39,968 nt of DNA from Planctomycetota bacterium (GCA_030066775.1 JASJAY010000005.1:1-39968), one strand, 5' to 3'; shown: positions 15,912 through 24,600, numbered from the stretch's first letter. Made by a program: numbers and translations. The notes: generated by a model from the letters alone, not told the origin.

Positions 15912-16307
15912 ATGCCTGCAACCCAGCGCCCCACCCCCGAACGCGAGCCGCCGCGCGGCGTGCCGCGCTGGCTGTGGCCCCCGCCGGGCGCGGTGATCAC
16001 GCGTGTACGCCTGATCGAGCGCGTGGACGCGGCGGGCGCGGCACAGTACGAGCGCCTGGAAGGCGACGAGCCCGAGGCGCTGCACTGGCGCGCCCTGCTG
16101 TGGCTGCTGGACGAGCACCCGCGCGCGCCGCTGCCGGAGCCGGGGACGCCCTTCGAGGGCGAGGTGGTGCTCGAGATCGCCCGCACCGAGATGCCCGGCG
16201 GGCGCGTGGGCCACGCCTACGCCCTGAACGGGGGCCCGCTGGGCGCCCCGGCGGCCGACGGGGCGCGCGGCGTCCTGTGGCGCATCGCGCACCTCCGGAC
16301 TACCTGA
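15912..16307 (+). CDS. Small hypothetical cytoplasmic protein
   Basis: A 131-residue soluble protein that I do not recognise. It is Pro- and Arg-rich at the N-terminus (PTPEREPPRGVPRWLWPPPG). A beta/alpha pattern follows (GAVITRVRLIERVDAAG, then EALHWRALLWLLDEHPRAPL, then GEVVLEIARTEMPGGR). No signal peptide or membrane helix. Third-codon-position GC preference fits the neighbours and the frame does not conflict with any other gene, which supports it being real. It is divergent from the Mrp-like operon across 112 bases, so the two could share regulation. There is no visible ribosome-binding site. Confidence 0.55.
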   Translation: MPATQRPTPEREPPRGVPRWLWPPPGAVITRVRLIERVDAAGAAQYERLEGDEPEALHWRALLWLLDEHPRAPLPEPGTPFEGEVVLEIARTEMPGGRVGHAYALNGGPLGAPAADGARGVLWRIAHLRTT

Positions 16308-16411
16308 AAACAGCCTATCGAGCTGTTTGGACCGGCCCTCGGGGCTAACACCCCGAGCGGTACGCGGCCGATAGGGAGCCGGGAGTCCTGCGCCTCCCGG
16401 GAGGTCCATCG
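16308..16411 (+). promoter_or_regulatory. Candidate structured leader RNA before the gene at 16412
   Basis: This 104-base gap is filled with complementary segments. (a) AAACAGC (16308-16314) pairs with GCTGTTT (16322-16328). (b) CCTATCG (16314-16320, the loop of a) pairs with CGATAGG (16369-16375), as either a pseudoknot or an alternative to a. (c) Inside b, ACCG (16331-16334) pairs with CGGT (16358-16361) and CTCGGGG (16338-16344) with CCCCGAG (16351-16357). (d) CCGGGAG (16379-16385) pairs with CTCCCGG (16394-16400), and this stem includes the first two bases of the GGGAGG ribosome-binding site (16399-16404). The layout resembles a translation-controlling riboswitch or protein-bound leader. 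I match it to no known class. Confidence 0.45.
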
Positions 16412-16792
16412 ATGTCCAGCCGCATTCGCCACCCCGCCAAGTCCTTCGCGCTCTTCGTCCTCGTGGTCGTGGGCGGCTACCTCGCGTGGGAGAACCGCCA
16501 CATGCTCGCGATGGAGAAGAAGGAGTTCCTGACGGACGAGCAGCGGATGGACATTCGCGAGCAGGTCATCGTGAAGTTCCAGAAGAACCCCCATTTCCTG
16601 GGGTTCCGCGCGCTGTCCTGGCGCCCGAACGAGGGCCGCTACTTCATCGACATCGAGGTCTCCGACGAGCTCGACGACGCCAAGCCGCTCTGCTTCGAGA
16701 TCGCGGAGTTCATCGAGGCGACGGCGGAGGTGGAGTCGACCGTGATCGCCAGGGACTCCACGGGACGCGAGGTCGGCCGCGCGATCCTCTGA
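16412..16792 (+). CDS. Small membrane-anchored protein of unknown function
   Basis: A 126-residue protein with a GGGAGG ribosome-binding site 7 bases before the ATG. A single hydrophobic segment at about residues 11-27 (FALFVLVVVGGYLAW) would anchor it. The rest is a soluble, charged domain with a likely beta-alpha-beta pattern (NPHFLGFRALSWRPNEGRYF, then FIDIEVSDELDDAKPLCFEI, then STVIARDSTGREVGRAIL). I recognise no family. It is 29 bases from the convergent anti-sigma gene and lies behind the candidate structured leader, so its expression may be controlled at translation. Confidence 0.7.
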   Translation: MSSRIRHPAKSFALFVLVVVGGYLAWENRHMLAMEKKEFLTDEQRMDIREQVIVKFQKNPHFLGFRALSWRPNEGRYFIDIEVSDELDDAKPLCFEIAEFIEATAEVESTVIARDSTGREVGRAIL

Positions 16793-16800
16793 CGTCGCTC

Positions 16801-16838
16801 AGCGCAGCGTGAACTGGCCAGCTAGCGCAGCGTGAACT
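16801..16838. repeat. 15-bp direct repeat at the end of the anti-sigma gene
   Basis: AGCGCAGCGTGAACT occurs at 16801-16815 and 16824-16838, 23 bases apart. On the minus strand each copy reads as the last codons F-T-L-R plus a stop-like end (TAG in the gene; TGA in the second copy, out of frame). It looks like a recent small tandem duplication at the 3' end. Confidence 0.7.
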
Positions 16839-18741
16839 TCACGGTGCCGCTCACGTGGAGCGGTACGAACTCGAGCGCACCGTCGGCCTGACGCTCGCCC
16901 AGCTCCACAGCCTGGAAGTGGAGCCGGCTGTGCTCGATGTCCGCACGCGAGACGCGCACGAGCTGTTCGTCGCGCTTGCCGTGGAACACGTTGGTCGAGC
17001 GGCGCAAGCGGTGGAGCACGCCCTCGAGACGCCGCGCGTCACGCGGCAGCGCGCGCCGGTCGCCGGCGCTGATGCCCGTGCGCAGCCACGCCTCGAGCTG
17101 GTAGCCGACCCACAGGCGTGCGAGCAGCTTGCCGGCCGCGTCGCCCGTGAACCGGACGACCTCGACGCCGAGCACCTCACCGCCACCGCGGGTGAACACG
17201 AAGCCCGCGTAGGGGTCCTTGTCGAAGTGCTGCTTGTACTCCGCTCGCGCGTCGAGGACCTCGCTGTGCGGGTTCTTCAAGACATCGAGCAGCGAGAACG
17301 CGTCGAAGCGCGCGCGGGGCTGGCCCGAGGCCTGGAAGTGACGCTCGGCCACGTCGAGGAAGGCCTGCTCGGAGACGCCCTGCGCGAGCAGGCTGCGTAG
17401 CGACGGGCCGACGATCCAGCGCGTCAGCTGCACCCGCTCGGGGGCTTCAGTGCGGTCGGGACCGCGCCGGATCGGCATGCAGGCGAGGCGGAAGCGCATC
17501 GTGCCGTTCGGCGAGCGCGGGATCCAGAGCGGCTGTGCCGTCACGCGATCGGTGACGCCGCCGCTGAGCACCTGGCCGGCGGGAATGAAGATCGGTCCCT
17601 GGGTGTTCGCGACCCTCACGATCACGACGCTCTTCTCGAGCTCCTGGTCCTCGAAGGCGAGCTGCCCGTCTTCCTGGGCGGCGAGCGGATCCACGACGGT
17701 CACGGCCTTGCGCGCGGCGGTGCCGTCGGTGCTGCTCAGGGCCGGGCGGGCGGCCCCGCGGCTGCGGTGGATGCCGCGCGCGAGGACCGTGCCGACGCGC
17801 CGGGCGGCCTCGGCGCCCGCGGCGGGCTCCCAGGCGAGCGCCGGCGGCGCGGAGCGGAACGAGTTCACGTCCCCGTAGAGCCCCTGCATGGGCCCCAGGA
17901 GGTCCTTGACGGTCATGCCCGTCGGCTCGCCCAGCACCGCGGTCGGGGTGGTGCGCGTGGGCGCCGCCTCGGGCGCCACGCTCGCGGGCTCGACGAGGTC
18001 GGGCAGCCACTTCTGGAGCGACTGGCGCAGGCTCGGCGAGTCGAGCACGTCGCGGGTGACCACGATCGTGTCCTCGAAGCGGCCCGGCAGCACCACGCCT
18101 TCGTCCCCGGTGGCGCGCTCGAGGTCCAGCACGTCCCGCTGGGCCAAGGCGTGGCTCAGCACGCCGGCGTCGATGGCGGTCAGCTTGGGCAGTTCCGGCA
18201 GCGGCGCCGATGCGAAGGGCACGTCGATCTCATCCAGGCTCGTGCGGGCCTTGAGCGCCATCTCGTCGTAGCGGTCCCGCGAGCGCAGCGCCGTGTCGGG
18301 CAGCGAACCGACATGCGTCTGCAGGTCGATCGGGCCACCCTGGGCGCCGGGGGTCGCATCGACGGGCGTCTCGAAGCCCAAGCCGAGCACGAAGCCGAGG
18401 CCGAGCGCGACGAGCACGCAGGCGGCGACGGCGAAGTGGGTCAGGCGCAGCACGCGGTCGTCGACGCGGCGCTGGTGGCTCGTCTCCGCGACGCGGGCGA
18501 GCACGGCGTTCTTGAGCCGCAGGTCGGGCGGCACGGGCGTGATCGCGCCGGCCTCCCAGCCCTTGAGCGCACCGGACAGGGCCTCGAGGTGCTCGAGGCG
18601 AGCGCGGCAGCGATCGCAGTCGTCGAGGTGTGCCTCGACGCGGACTTCCTCGGCGCGCGTCAGCTCGCGATCGAGGTGCGAGCCGAGCATCGGCTCGATC
18701 TCCTGGCAGGGCAGCAGGGTGGGCTCGAAGGGGAGGTTCAT
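16822..18741 (-). CDS. Transmembrane anti-sigma factor with large ARPP-like C-terminal domain
   Basis: A 639-residue protein. Residues about 12-50 are a zinc-finger anti-sigma domain: Cys12, His38, Cys42 and Cys45, with HLDRELTRAEEVRVEAHLDDC typical of zf-HC2. One membrane helix lies at about 102-123 (FAVAACVLVALGLGFVLGLG). The middle, about 130-360, is low in pattern and rich in Ala, Pro and Thr. From about 360, the stretch LEKSVVIVRVANTQGPIFIP and AGQVLSGGVTDRVTAQPLWIP resembles the ARPP-1 domain; that call is moderate. The ATG at 18741 overlaps the sigma gene's stop by one base (TGATG), with GGAGG 5 bases upstream, so a TTG one codon earlier is rejected. It should bind and hold the sigma factor inside, with the large domain sensing outside the membrane. 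Confidence 0.8.
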   Translation of the reverse strand: MNLPFEPTLLPCQEIEPMLGSHLDRELTRAEEVRVEAHLDDCDRCRARLEHLEALSGALKGWEAGAITPVPPDLRLKNAVLARVAETSHQRRVDDRVLRLTHFAVAACVLVALGLGFVLGLGFETPVDATPGAQGGPIDLQTHVGSLPDTALRSRDRYDEMALKARTSLDEIDVPFASAPLPELPKLTAIDAGVLSHALAQRDVLDLERATGDEGVVLPGRFEDTIVVTRDVLDSPSLRQSLQKWLPDLVEPASVAPEAAPTRTTPTAVLGEPTGMTVKDLLGPMQGLYGDVNSFRSAPPALAWEPAAGAEAARRVGTVLARGIHRSRGAARPALSSTDGTAARKAVTVVDPLAAQEDGQLAFEDQELEKSVVIVRVANTQGPIFIPAGQVLSGGVTDRVTAQPLWIPRSPNGTMRFRLACMPIRRGPDRTEAPERVQLTRWIVGPSLRSLLAQGVSEQAFLDVAERHFQASGQPRARFDAFSLLDVLKNPHSEVLDARAEYKQHFDKDPYAGFVFTRGGGEVLGVEVVRFTGDAAGKLLARLWVGYQLEAWLRTGISAGDRRALPRDARRLEGVLHRLRRSTNVFHGKRDEQLVRVSRADIEHSRLHFQAVELGERQADGALEFVPLHVSGTVKFTLR

Positions 18742-19361
18742 CAAAGCCTCCCCCCGAAGCGGCGCTGCCAGTCCTTGCCCACCGGCGTGCGCGCGAGCGA
18801 GCGCGCCAGGAGCTTGCGACCCCGGTGCAAGAGCACCTTGACCTCGTTGAGCGAGATGTCCATCACCTCGGCGATCTCGCGGTAGCGCAGGCCCTCGAAC
18901 TCGCGTAGCTCGAGCGCCTTGCGCACGTTGACGGGCAGCGCGGAGAGCGCCCCGTGCACGGCGTCCTTGGCCTCGGCGCTCACGATGCGCGCGTCGATGT
19001 CGAACTCGCCGGCGAGCGGCTCGAGCTCGGTGCCCTCGGCCTGGATCGGGTCGAGCTGCACGGCGCGGATCTTCCGCCGGCGCTTGCGCTTGCGCAGCAT
19101 GTCGAAGCAGAGGTTCGCGAGCACGCGATAGAAGTAGGTCGTGAAGTGCCCGCGGGGCTGATAGCGGCCGGCGTTGCGGAACAGCTTGACGAAGAACTCC
19201 TGGACCACGTCCTCCGCCGTGTGGTGGTTGCGGAAGATGCGCCAGGCGTAGCGGTAGGCCGCCCCGTGCCAGCGGTCCATGAGCTCGCTGAGGGCAGCCG
19301 TGTGCCCCCGCCCGCAGCGGACCATCAGCTCGTCGTCGGTCTGTCGCTTCTTCGGTCGCAT
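18741..19361 (-). CDS. ECF-type RNA polymerase sigma factor (sigma-70 family)
   Basis: A 206-residue ECF sigma factor. Region 2 is clear: YRYAWRIFRNHHTAEDVVQEFFVKLFRNAGRY (2.2), then FTTYFYRVLANLCFDMLRKRKRRRK (2.3/2.4). Region 4 is ALPVNVRKALELREFEGLRYREIAEVMDISLNEVKVLLHRGRKLL with its helix-turn-helix. It directs RNA polymerase to a stress or envelope regulon and is controlled by the co-transcribed anti-sigma factor. I prefer the ATG at 19361; an in-frame GTG at 19379 would add six residues, and neither has a good ribosome-binding site. The basic stretch RKRKRRRKIR is unusually dense. It is divergent from the response regulator gene across 268 bases. Confidence 0.92.
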   Translation of the reverse strand: MRPKKRQTDDELMVRCGRGHTAALSELMDRWHGAAYRYAWRIFRNHHTAEDVVQEFFVKLFRNAGRYQPRGHFTTYFYRVLANLCFDMLRKRKRRRKIRAVQLDPIQAEGTELEPLAGEFDIDARIVSAEAKDAVHGALSALPVNVRKALELREFEGLRYREIAEVMDISLNEVKVLLHRGRKLLARSLARTPVGKDWQRRFGGRL

Positions 19362-19512
19362 GGTCGGTCCGCTGCCCACGAGCCTAGGAACGCCTTTCGG
19401 GCCGGTTTGCAGTCAAATCATGGTATCCCCGAGCGGCATTTTCCGGTGCCGGGGTGGGCGTTCGCGTCGAACCCGGCGCCGGCGATGTAACTCGTTTGGG
19501 GAGAACGCGTTA

Positions 19513-19545
19513 GCGGGAACGGGAATCGCGGTTCCCGGTTCTCGC
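19513..19545. other. Long imperfect hairpin in the 268-base divergent region
   Basis: GCGGGAACGGGAA (19513-19525) pairs with TTCCCGGTTCTCGC (19532-19545). This gives 13 pairs with one G-T wobble, one bulged G (19537) and a 6-base loop. It lies between the sigma factor and response regulator genes, about 85 bases before the latter. It may be an operator, an untranslated leader element or part of a small RNA. I see nothing else firm in 19362-19629. Confidence 0.4.
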
Positions 19546-19596
19546 GCGCATTGGGCGGGGCGCATGGCACGGGAGGCGCTTCGGGGGCCGCCGCGC

Positions 19597-19602
19597 TATG
19601 CT
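19597..19602 (+). promoter_or_regulatory. Possible -10 element (TATGCT) for the response regulator gene
   Basis: GCTATGCT lies 27 bases before the TTG start. A transcript starting about 7 bases downstream would include the GGGGGGA before the TTG. No clear -35. Tentative. Confidence 0.3.
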
Positions 19603-19629
19603 CCGATCCGCCTACCGGGGGGACCCGAT

Positions 19630-20985
19630 TTGAAGATCCTGGTCATCGACGACGACGAGGCCATTCGCGAGAGCCTCGATCTCGTACTCCGCTTCGAGCA
19701 CCACGACGTGCTCCTCGCCCCCAACGGCGAGGAAGGACTCAAGTCCCTCCGGGACGACCCCACGGTCGACATGGTGTTCCTCGACATCAAGATGCCGGGC
19801 CGCGACGGCCTGGAGGTGCTGCCCGACATCGTCGCCGACCGCGCCGACCTGCCGGTCGTGATGATCTCCGGGCACGGCACGATCGAGACGGCCATGGAGG
19901 CGACGCGCCGCGGCGCCTTCGACTTCATCGAGAAGCCCCTCGACCGCGACCGGGTCCTGCTCACCGTGCGCAACGCGCATCAGGCCCGCCGCCTCGTCTC
20001 CGAGAACACGCAGCTGCGCGAGCGCCTCTCCGACACGTCGCGGCGCATGCTCGGCAACCACCCGAAGCTCGACGAGGTGCGCAGCGTCATCGAGAAGGTC
20101 GCGCCGACGCCGGCGCGCGTGCTGATCCAGGGCGAGAACGGCAGCGGCAAGGAGCTCGTCGCGCGCCTCGTGCACGAGATGAGCGATCGAAACGAAGGCC
20201 CGTTCGTCGACGTGAACTGCGCCGCGATCCCCAAGGAGCTGCTCGAGTCCGAGCTCTTCGGCCATGAGAAAGGCGCGTTCACGGGCGCTACGGAGCAGCG
20301 GAAGGGCAAATTCGAGCAGGCCGACGGCGGCACGCTCTTCCTCGACGAGGTCGGCGACATGTCGCTCGAGGCGCAGGCCAAGGTGCTGCGCGTGATCGAG
20401 GAGCAGAAGGTCCAGCGCGTCGGCGGCGCCGATCCGATCCCCGTCGACGTGCGCCTCGTGGCCGCGACGAACAAGGACCTCAAGGAGGCCTCGGAGGAGC
20501 ACACCTTCCGCGAGGACCTCTACTACCGCCTCGCCGTCGTGCCGATCCGCGTGCCGCCCCTGCGCGAGCGCCGGTCCGACGTGCCGATCCTGGCGAAGGC
20601 GTTCCTGGACCAGTTCGCGACGAACCTCGGCCAGGAGAAGCTGACGATCGCGGACCCGGCCCAGGAGTGGCTCTCCAAGCAGGACTGGCCCGGCAACGTG
20701 CGTCAGCTGCGAAACCTGATGGAGCGCTGCGCGATCCTCTGCGACGGCCCCGTGCTCGAGCAGAAGGACCTCGACGCCCTGACCTCGCCCAGCGCCTCCT
20801 CGGAGGGGGTCGAGGACCTGTTCCGCTCCACGCCCAACTTCGAGAGCTTCAAGCACACCTCGGAGAAGCTCTACCTGCAGTTCTGGCTCGCGGAGAACGA
20901 GTGGAACGTGAAGCGCACGGCCGAGATGCTCGGGATGCAGCGCTCCAACCTCTACAAGAAGATCGATCGCTACCAGCTGAAGTAG
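19630..20985 (+). CDS. Sigma-54-dependent response regulator (NtrC/NtrX family)
   Basis: A 451-residue three-domain regulator. The receiver (1-120) has ILVIDDDE, phospho-acceptor Asp52 in FLDIKMPGRDG, and EKPLD. The AAA+ domain (about 145-375) has Walker A GENGSGKE (about 168), the sigma-54 contact loop GAFTGA (215-220) and Walker B GGTLFLDEVGD. The C-terminus is a Fis-type helix-turn-helix, NVKRTAEMLGMQRSNLYKKI. It activates sigma-54 promoters after phosphorylation, presumably by the NtrY-like kinase at 21553. I chose the TTG at 19630 because LKILVIDDD is the canonical receiver start and a G-rich stretch precedes it. An in-frame ATG at 19564 would add a 22-residue Arg/Pro-rich leader and lie upstream of the probable promoter; it remains possible. 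Confidence 0.93.
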   Translation: MKILVIDDDEAIRESLDLVLRFEHHDVLLAPNGEEGLKSLRDDPTVDMVFLDIKMPGRDGLEVLPDIVADRADLPVVMISGHGTIETAMEATRRGAFDFIEKPLDRDRVLLTVRNAHQARRLVSENTQLRERLSDTSRRMLGNHPKLDEVRSVIEKVAPTPARVLIQGENGSGKELVARLVHEMSDRNEGPFVDVNCAAIPKELLESELFGHEKGAFTGATEQRKGKFEQADGGTLFLDEVGDMSLEAQAKVLRVIEEQKVQRVGGADPIPVDVRLVAATNKDLKEASEEHTFREDLYYRLAVVPIRVPPLRERRSDVPILAKAFLDQFATNLGQEKLTIADPAQEWLSKQDWPGNVRQLRNLMERCAILCDGPVLEQKDLDALTSPSASSEGVEDLFRSTPNFESFKHTSEKLYLQFWLAENEWNVKRTAEMLGMQRSNLYKKIDRYQLK

Positions 20986-21016
20986 CGGCCTGTAAGGCGC
21001 GCCGGTCCCCGGGACA

Positions 21017-21032
21017 GGACACCGGCGTGTCC
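21017..21032. terminator. Hairpin after the response regulator gene
   Basis: GGACAC, loop CGGC and GTGTCC form a 6-bp stem with a tetraloop 31 bases past the stop. An overlapping alternative pairs CGCCGGT (21000-21006) with ACCGGCG (21021-21027). No T-tract. It shares the CAGGACAC core with the element at 28212. Terminator or repeat-type palindrome. Confidence 0.3.
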
Positions 21033-21124
21033 CCCATGGCGGTCAATCGCGCCGGGAGGGCCCCGAAACACCCCGTACGGCCCGCCGGACTGGGAATTGC
21101 GAGGGAAGGCCAAGGAGCCTCCCG

Positions 21125-21628
21125 ATGACCCGTCGCCTTCGTACCGCCGCCGTCTGGGCGTTTGCCCTCCTGGCGGTGGCGCTGGGCTCCGGCGGGGGTG
21201 CCGCCGAGGCGAGCGAGGGCTCGGCCGACGCGGCCTTCGACCGGTTCCGCCGCGCCTGGCAGGCGGCGTCCGCAAGCCAGGTCGTGGATCTCCTCGGCGC
21301 GGGGGGTAGGTTGCGCTTTCGCGTACTGGCTCCCCGGGTCGTGGACGCGAGCTGGACGCGTGGGCAGGCCCGCAAGGGACTGGCGGCATACTTCGGAGCG
21401 AAGGGCGTGAGCCGCCCGCTGCTCCGGGACGTGACGCCAACCGGTCGCGGCACGCGCACGGTCCGGCTCTACGACTACACCTACCGGCCGCACGGCAGGG
21501 ACGTCCGGACGACGCGCCTGACCGTCACCGTCAAGCAGGATGCTCGAAAGCGATGGGTGCTCGCGTCCGTGATCGAATCCGCCCGCCCGCGCCCGAGCTC
21601 GAACGCCGCCTTCACCTGGGCCGACTAG
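21125..21628 (+). CDS. Small secreted protein, NTF2-like / DUF4783-like
   Basis: A 167-residue protein with an AAGGAG ribosome-binding site 7 bases before its ATG. The N-terminus MTRRLRTAAVWAFALLAVALGSG is a signal peptide (possibly Tat-like from the Arg pair), with cleavage around AEA-SE. The mature part begins DAAFDRFRRAWQAASASQVVDLL and continues with FRVLAPRVVDASWTRGQARKGL and VRLYDYTYRPHGRDVRTTRL. This helix-then-curved-sheet pattern fits a small NTF2-like or DUF4783-like fold; the match is moderate. Its last 76 bases overlap the start of the kinase gene in another frame, suggesting translational coupling. Its place between a response regulator and its kinase suggests an extracytoplasmic sensing or accessory role, which is inference. 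Confidence 0.75.
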   Translation: MTRRLRTAAVWAFALLAVALGSGGGAAEASEGSADAAFDRFRRAWQAASASQVVDLLGAGGRLRFRVLAPRVVDASWTRGQARKGLAAYFGAKGVSRPLLRDVTPTGRGTRTVRLYDYTYRPHGRDVRTTRLTVTVKQDARKRWVLASVIESARPRPSSNAAFTWAD

Positions 21629-24600
21629 CGGCGGCGCCGTTCCTCCTGCTGGGCGCGCTCCTGTGCCTCGCCGGCTGCGGCGTGAGCGAGGCCGCGGTCG
21701 ACGACTACCGGCGCGAGACGCTCGAGGCGGCTGCCGAGACGATCCGGGCCGACCTGACCTCCCTGCTCGACCGCGCCGACGCCGCGCTCGACGCCATCGA
21801 GGGGCGGTTGCAGGACGTCGACGACGAGGCCACCCGCTTCGACGTGCTCGAGCGGCTGCGTCAGCAGCATCAGCTGGACGGCCTGCTGCTCGACTGGCCG
21901 GCGGGCGACGCCGTGTGGGCCGGCCGCTCGATCGACCTGATCCGCTTGCCCGCCCGTCCCCCGTGGGCGAACAGCTTCAAGCACGCCACCGTCCGCTACC
22001 ACGAAGGCCCCTTCGTGCGCGCGCTCATCGTGGAGCGCGAAGACGTGCTGGGCGGCAACGCGTACGCGACCTACGTGCTCGACGAGCATCGGCCGGGCGA
22101 GCTCGACTTCGTGCCGTTCGGCACGCGCTGGCTCGATCCCCTCGACCTCAAGGACGTGGTGCTGCGTCCGCCCCCGGACGAGCCGATCGCCGGCAGGAAC
22201 ACGGACACGATGCGGCGCATCTTCATCAACAACGCCAAGGGCGTTCGCGTGATGGTGGCCGATCTCTCCGTGCGCGGTGGCGACGCGGTGGCCGACGCCC
22301 TGGCGCAGACGGGCGCATCCCGGATCGGCATCCTGCTGCTCGTCCTGCTGGTGGTGGGCGCGCTGGGGGTCCGGCGTTTCGGGATCGCCCGCGTCAAGCA
22401 CCCAGGGCTGCGCTGGGGCCTGATCGGGGTGCTCGTGCTGGTGCTGCGGCAGCTCCTGCTGTGGATCGACCTGCCAGGGCGGTTCCCCGGCCTCGCATCC
22501 GTGTTTGCGCCAGATCGCTTTGCGGTGGACACGCCGCTCGGCTGGCTGGGCTCGCCGGCGGACTTCTTCATCACGGCATGCGCCTGGCTCATTGCGGCGT
22601 GCTGCCTGCTGCTCTCGGAGCGCCGCGTTCCGCTGGTGCGCCGCCAAGGCCTCCGCTTCATGTTCTTGGGGCTGGTGCCCTTCCTCGCCGCCTTCATCGC
22701 CGCGGCGTGGCTGCTCCTCGTCGAGCGCACCGTCTTCAGCGGCCAAGCGACGTTCTTCGAGGCGCGCGCGTTCTTCCCGCCGCCGAGCGACGCGCTGCTG
22801 TTGGCCGGGCTGGTCATGCTGACCGGCCTCGCCTATCTGCTCACGGCGCTCGTGCTGCAGCGTGCGCTGCGCTACTGGCCCGAGGGCGCGCCCGTCTCCG
22901 GTCGCGTGGGCCTGGGCATCGCCTCGGCCGTGCTCACCGGCGTCTTCGCTTCGAGCGTCGCGGCGGGCGGCTGGGTGGCGGTCGGCATCCCCGTCGTCGC
23001 CATCCTGGTGGCCGGGCGCGAAGAGCGCGATCCGCCGATCGGCGTGCCGAGTCGCATCCTGCTGATGAGCGTGCTGGCCACGGTGCTGCTCCTGCCCGTG
23101 CTGTGGATGCAGGTGGAGCAGCGCTCGCGCGAGCAGCTCGACGACCGCCTCGAGGCGCTGCTCCTGCGCGAGAGCGAGGTACGGCCCCACATCGAACGCG
23201 CCCTGCTCGACCTCTCGGCGAACACGTACGTGCGCGACGCCCTCGAACGCGCCGGACGCGGTCCGCGTCCGGAAGGCCTGGCGCTCGCGATCTGGTTCAT
23301 GACCGACTTCGCCTCGCGCGGCGACCCGGGCCTCGTGACGGTGCTCGATGCGCGCGGCCGCACGACCGACCAGTTCGCGCTCGCGACCGTCCCGCCGGAC
23401 CTCCTGCCCGTCGCGTCCCCCCAGCCCGACGGCGTCGAGGACGTGGACGTGGGCGTCACGCAGGCCGAGGAGGTGCGCTCCGTCGTCGGCCGGCTGCGCG
23501 TGCGCGCACCGGACGGTGGCGTGGTGGGCTACATCGTGTTGACGGTGCCGGACCTGCTCGACCTGCGCCTGCACCGGCTGGAGGAAGGGCTCTCCACCGG
23601 CGGGGAGCACGGCCTCGCGCCGCTCACCGCCATGCGCGGCCTGCAGGTCGCCTCGCTCAAGGACGGCCGCGCCGAGCAGGCCGACGACCCGACCGTGCCC
23701 AAGACGGAGGGCGGCTTCGGCCCCACGACGCTCGCGGCGGTGGACGCCGACGCGCCCGAGCTCGAGTGGGAGACGGCGACACACCAGGGCTACGCGCGCT
23801 GGGTGCCCGAGCGCAGCCGCGTGATCGCCGTGCGCCGTGCGCTGCCCGGCGCACCGGACCTGTTGCTCGCCGTCGCGCGCGTGATCGCGGTCGGCGTCGG
23901 CCTCGGCGCGATCGTCGCGCTGATCTTCCTGCTCGCCCAGCTGGGCCGCTTCCGGGTCCGCCTGCACCACAAGATCCTCGTGACCTTCTTCGCGATCTCG
24001 GTCGTCCCACTCACGCTGCTCGGCGTGGCGAGCGCACGCGAGGCGCAGCAGCGCTACGACGCCCAGCTGACGGAACGGCTGCAGACCGACCTGAAGCGCG
24101 TACGCGGCGACATGCGCGCTCTGGGGCCGAGCATCTTCCATCAGGCGCGCGACCAGAAGCTGGTCACGTGGTCGGCCATCGCGCACCACGACGTGCTGCT
24201 GTACGGCCGCGGGCGCCTCGAGGCGACGAGCCGTCGCGGGCTCGTGTCCGCCGAGCTCTTGTCCGCCCGGTTGCCGGCGGACGTGTACCGCGCCACCGTG
24301 CTCGAGCGGCGCGAGGTGATCCGCAAGGACGTGCGCTACGCCGGACGGGAGGTGTGGTTCGGCTACACGCCCGTGATCGACGATCTCGGGCGCACGCGCG
24401 CCACCGTCGCCGTGCCCCTGCTCTACGACACGGACCGCATCCGGTCCGCCGTGACGGTCACGGGCAGCGCGCTCCTGGCGGGCTACCTGCTCGCGATCGT
24501 CCTCGTGCTGGTGATCGGCATCTACGCCGCGCGCAACCTCTCGCGACCGCTCTCCAACCTGGCCACGGGAACGCAGCGCGTCGCGGAGGGCGAGCTGGAG

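Noticed and set aside
16308..16328. Intrinsic terminator of the gene at 15912
   Set aside because: The 7-bp stem is AT-rich at its base and only three T residues follow, inside the stem itself. This is too weak to call.
16308..16411. Known riboswitch class (cyclic-di-GMP, cobalamin, fluoride, ZTP, glutamine, SAH)
   Set aside because: I looked for the conserved cores of these classes as I know them and none is present, so it stays an unassigned structured leader.
19411..19416. TTGACT on the minus strand as a -35 box for the sigma gene
   Set aside because: No -10-like hexamer occurs at 16-18 bases. The nearest TAGGCT is 24 bases away.
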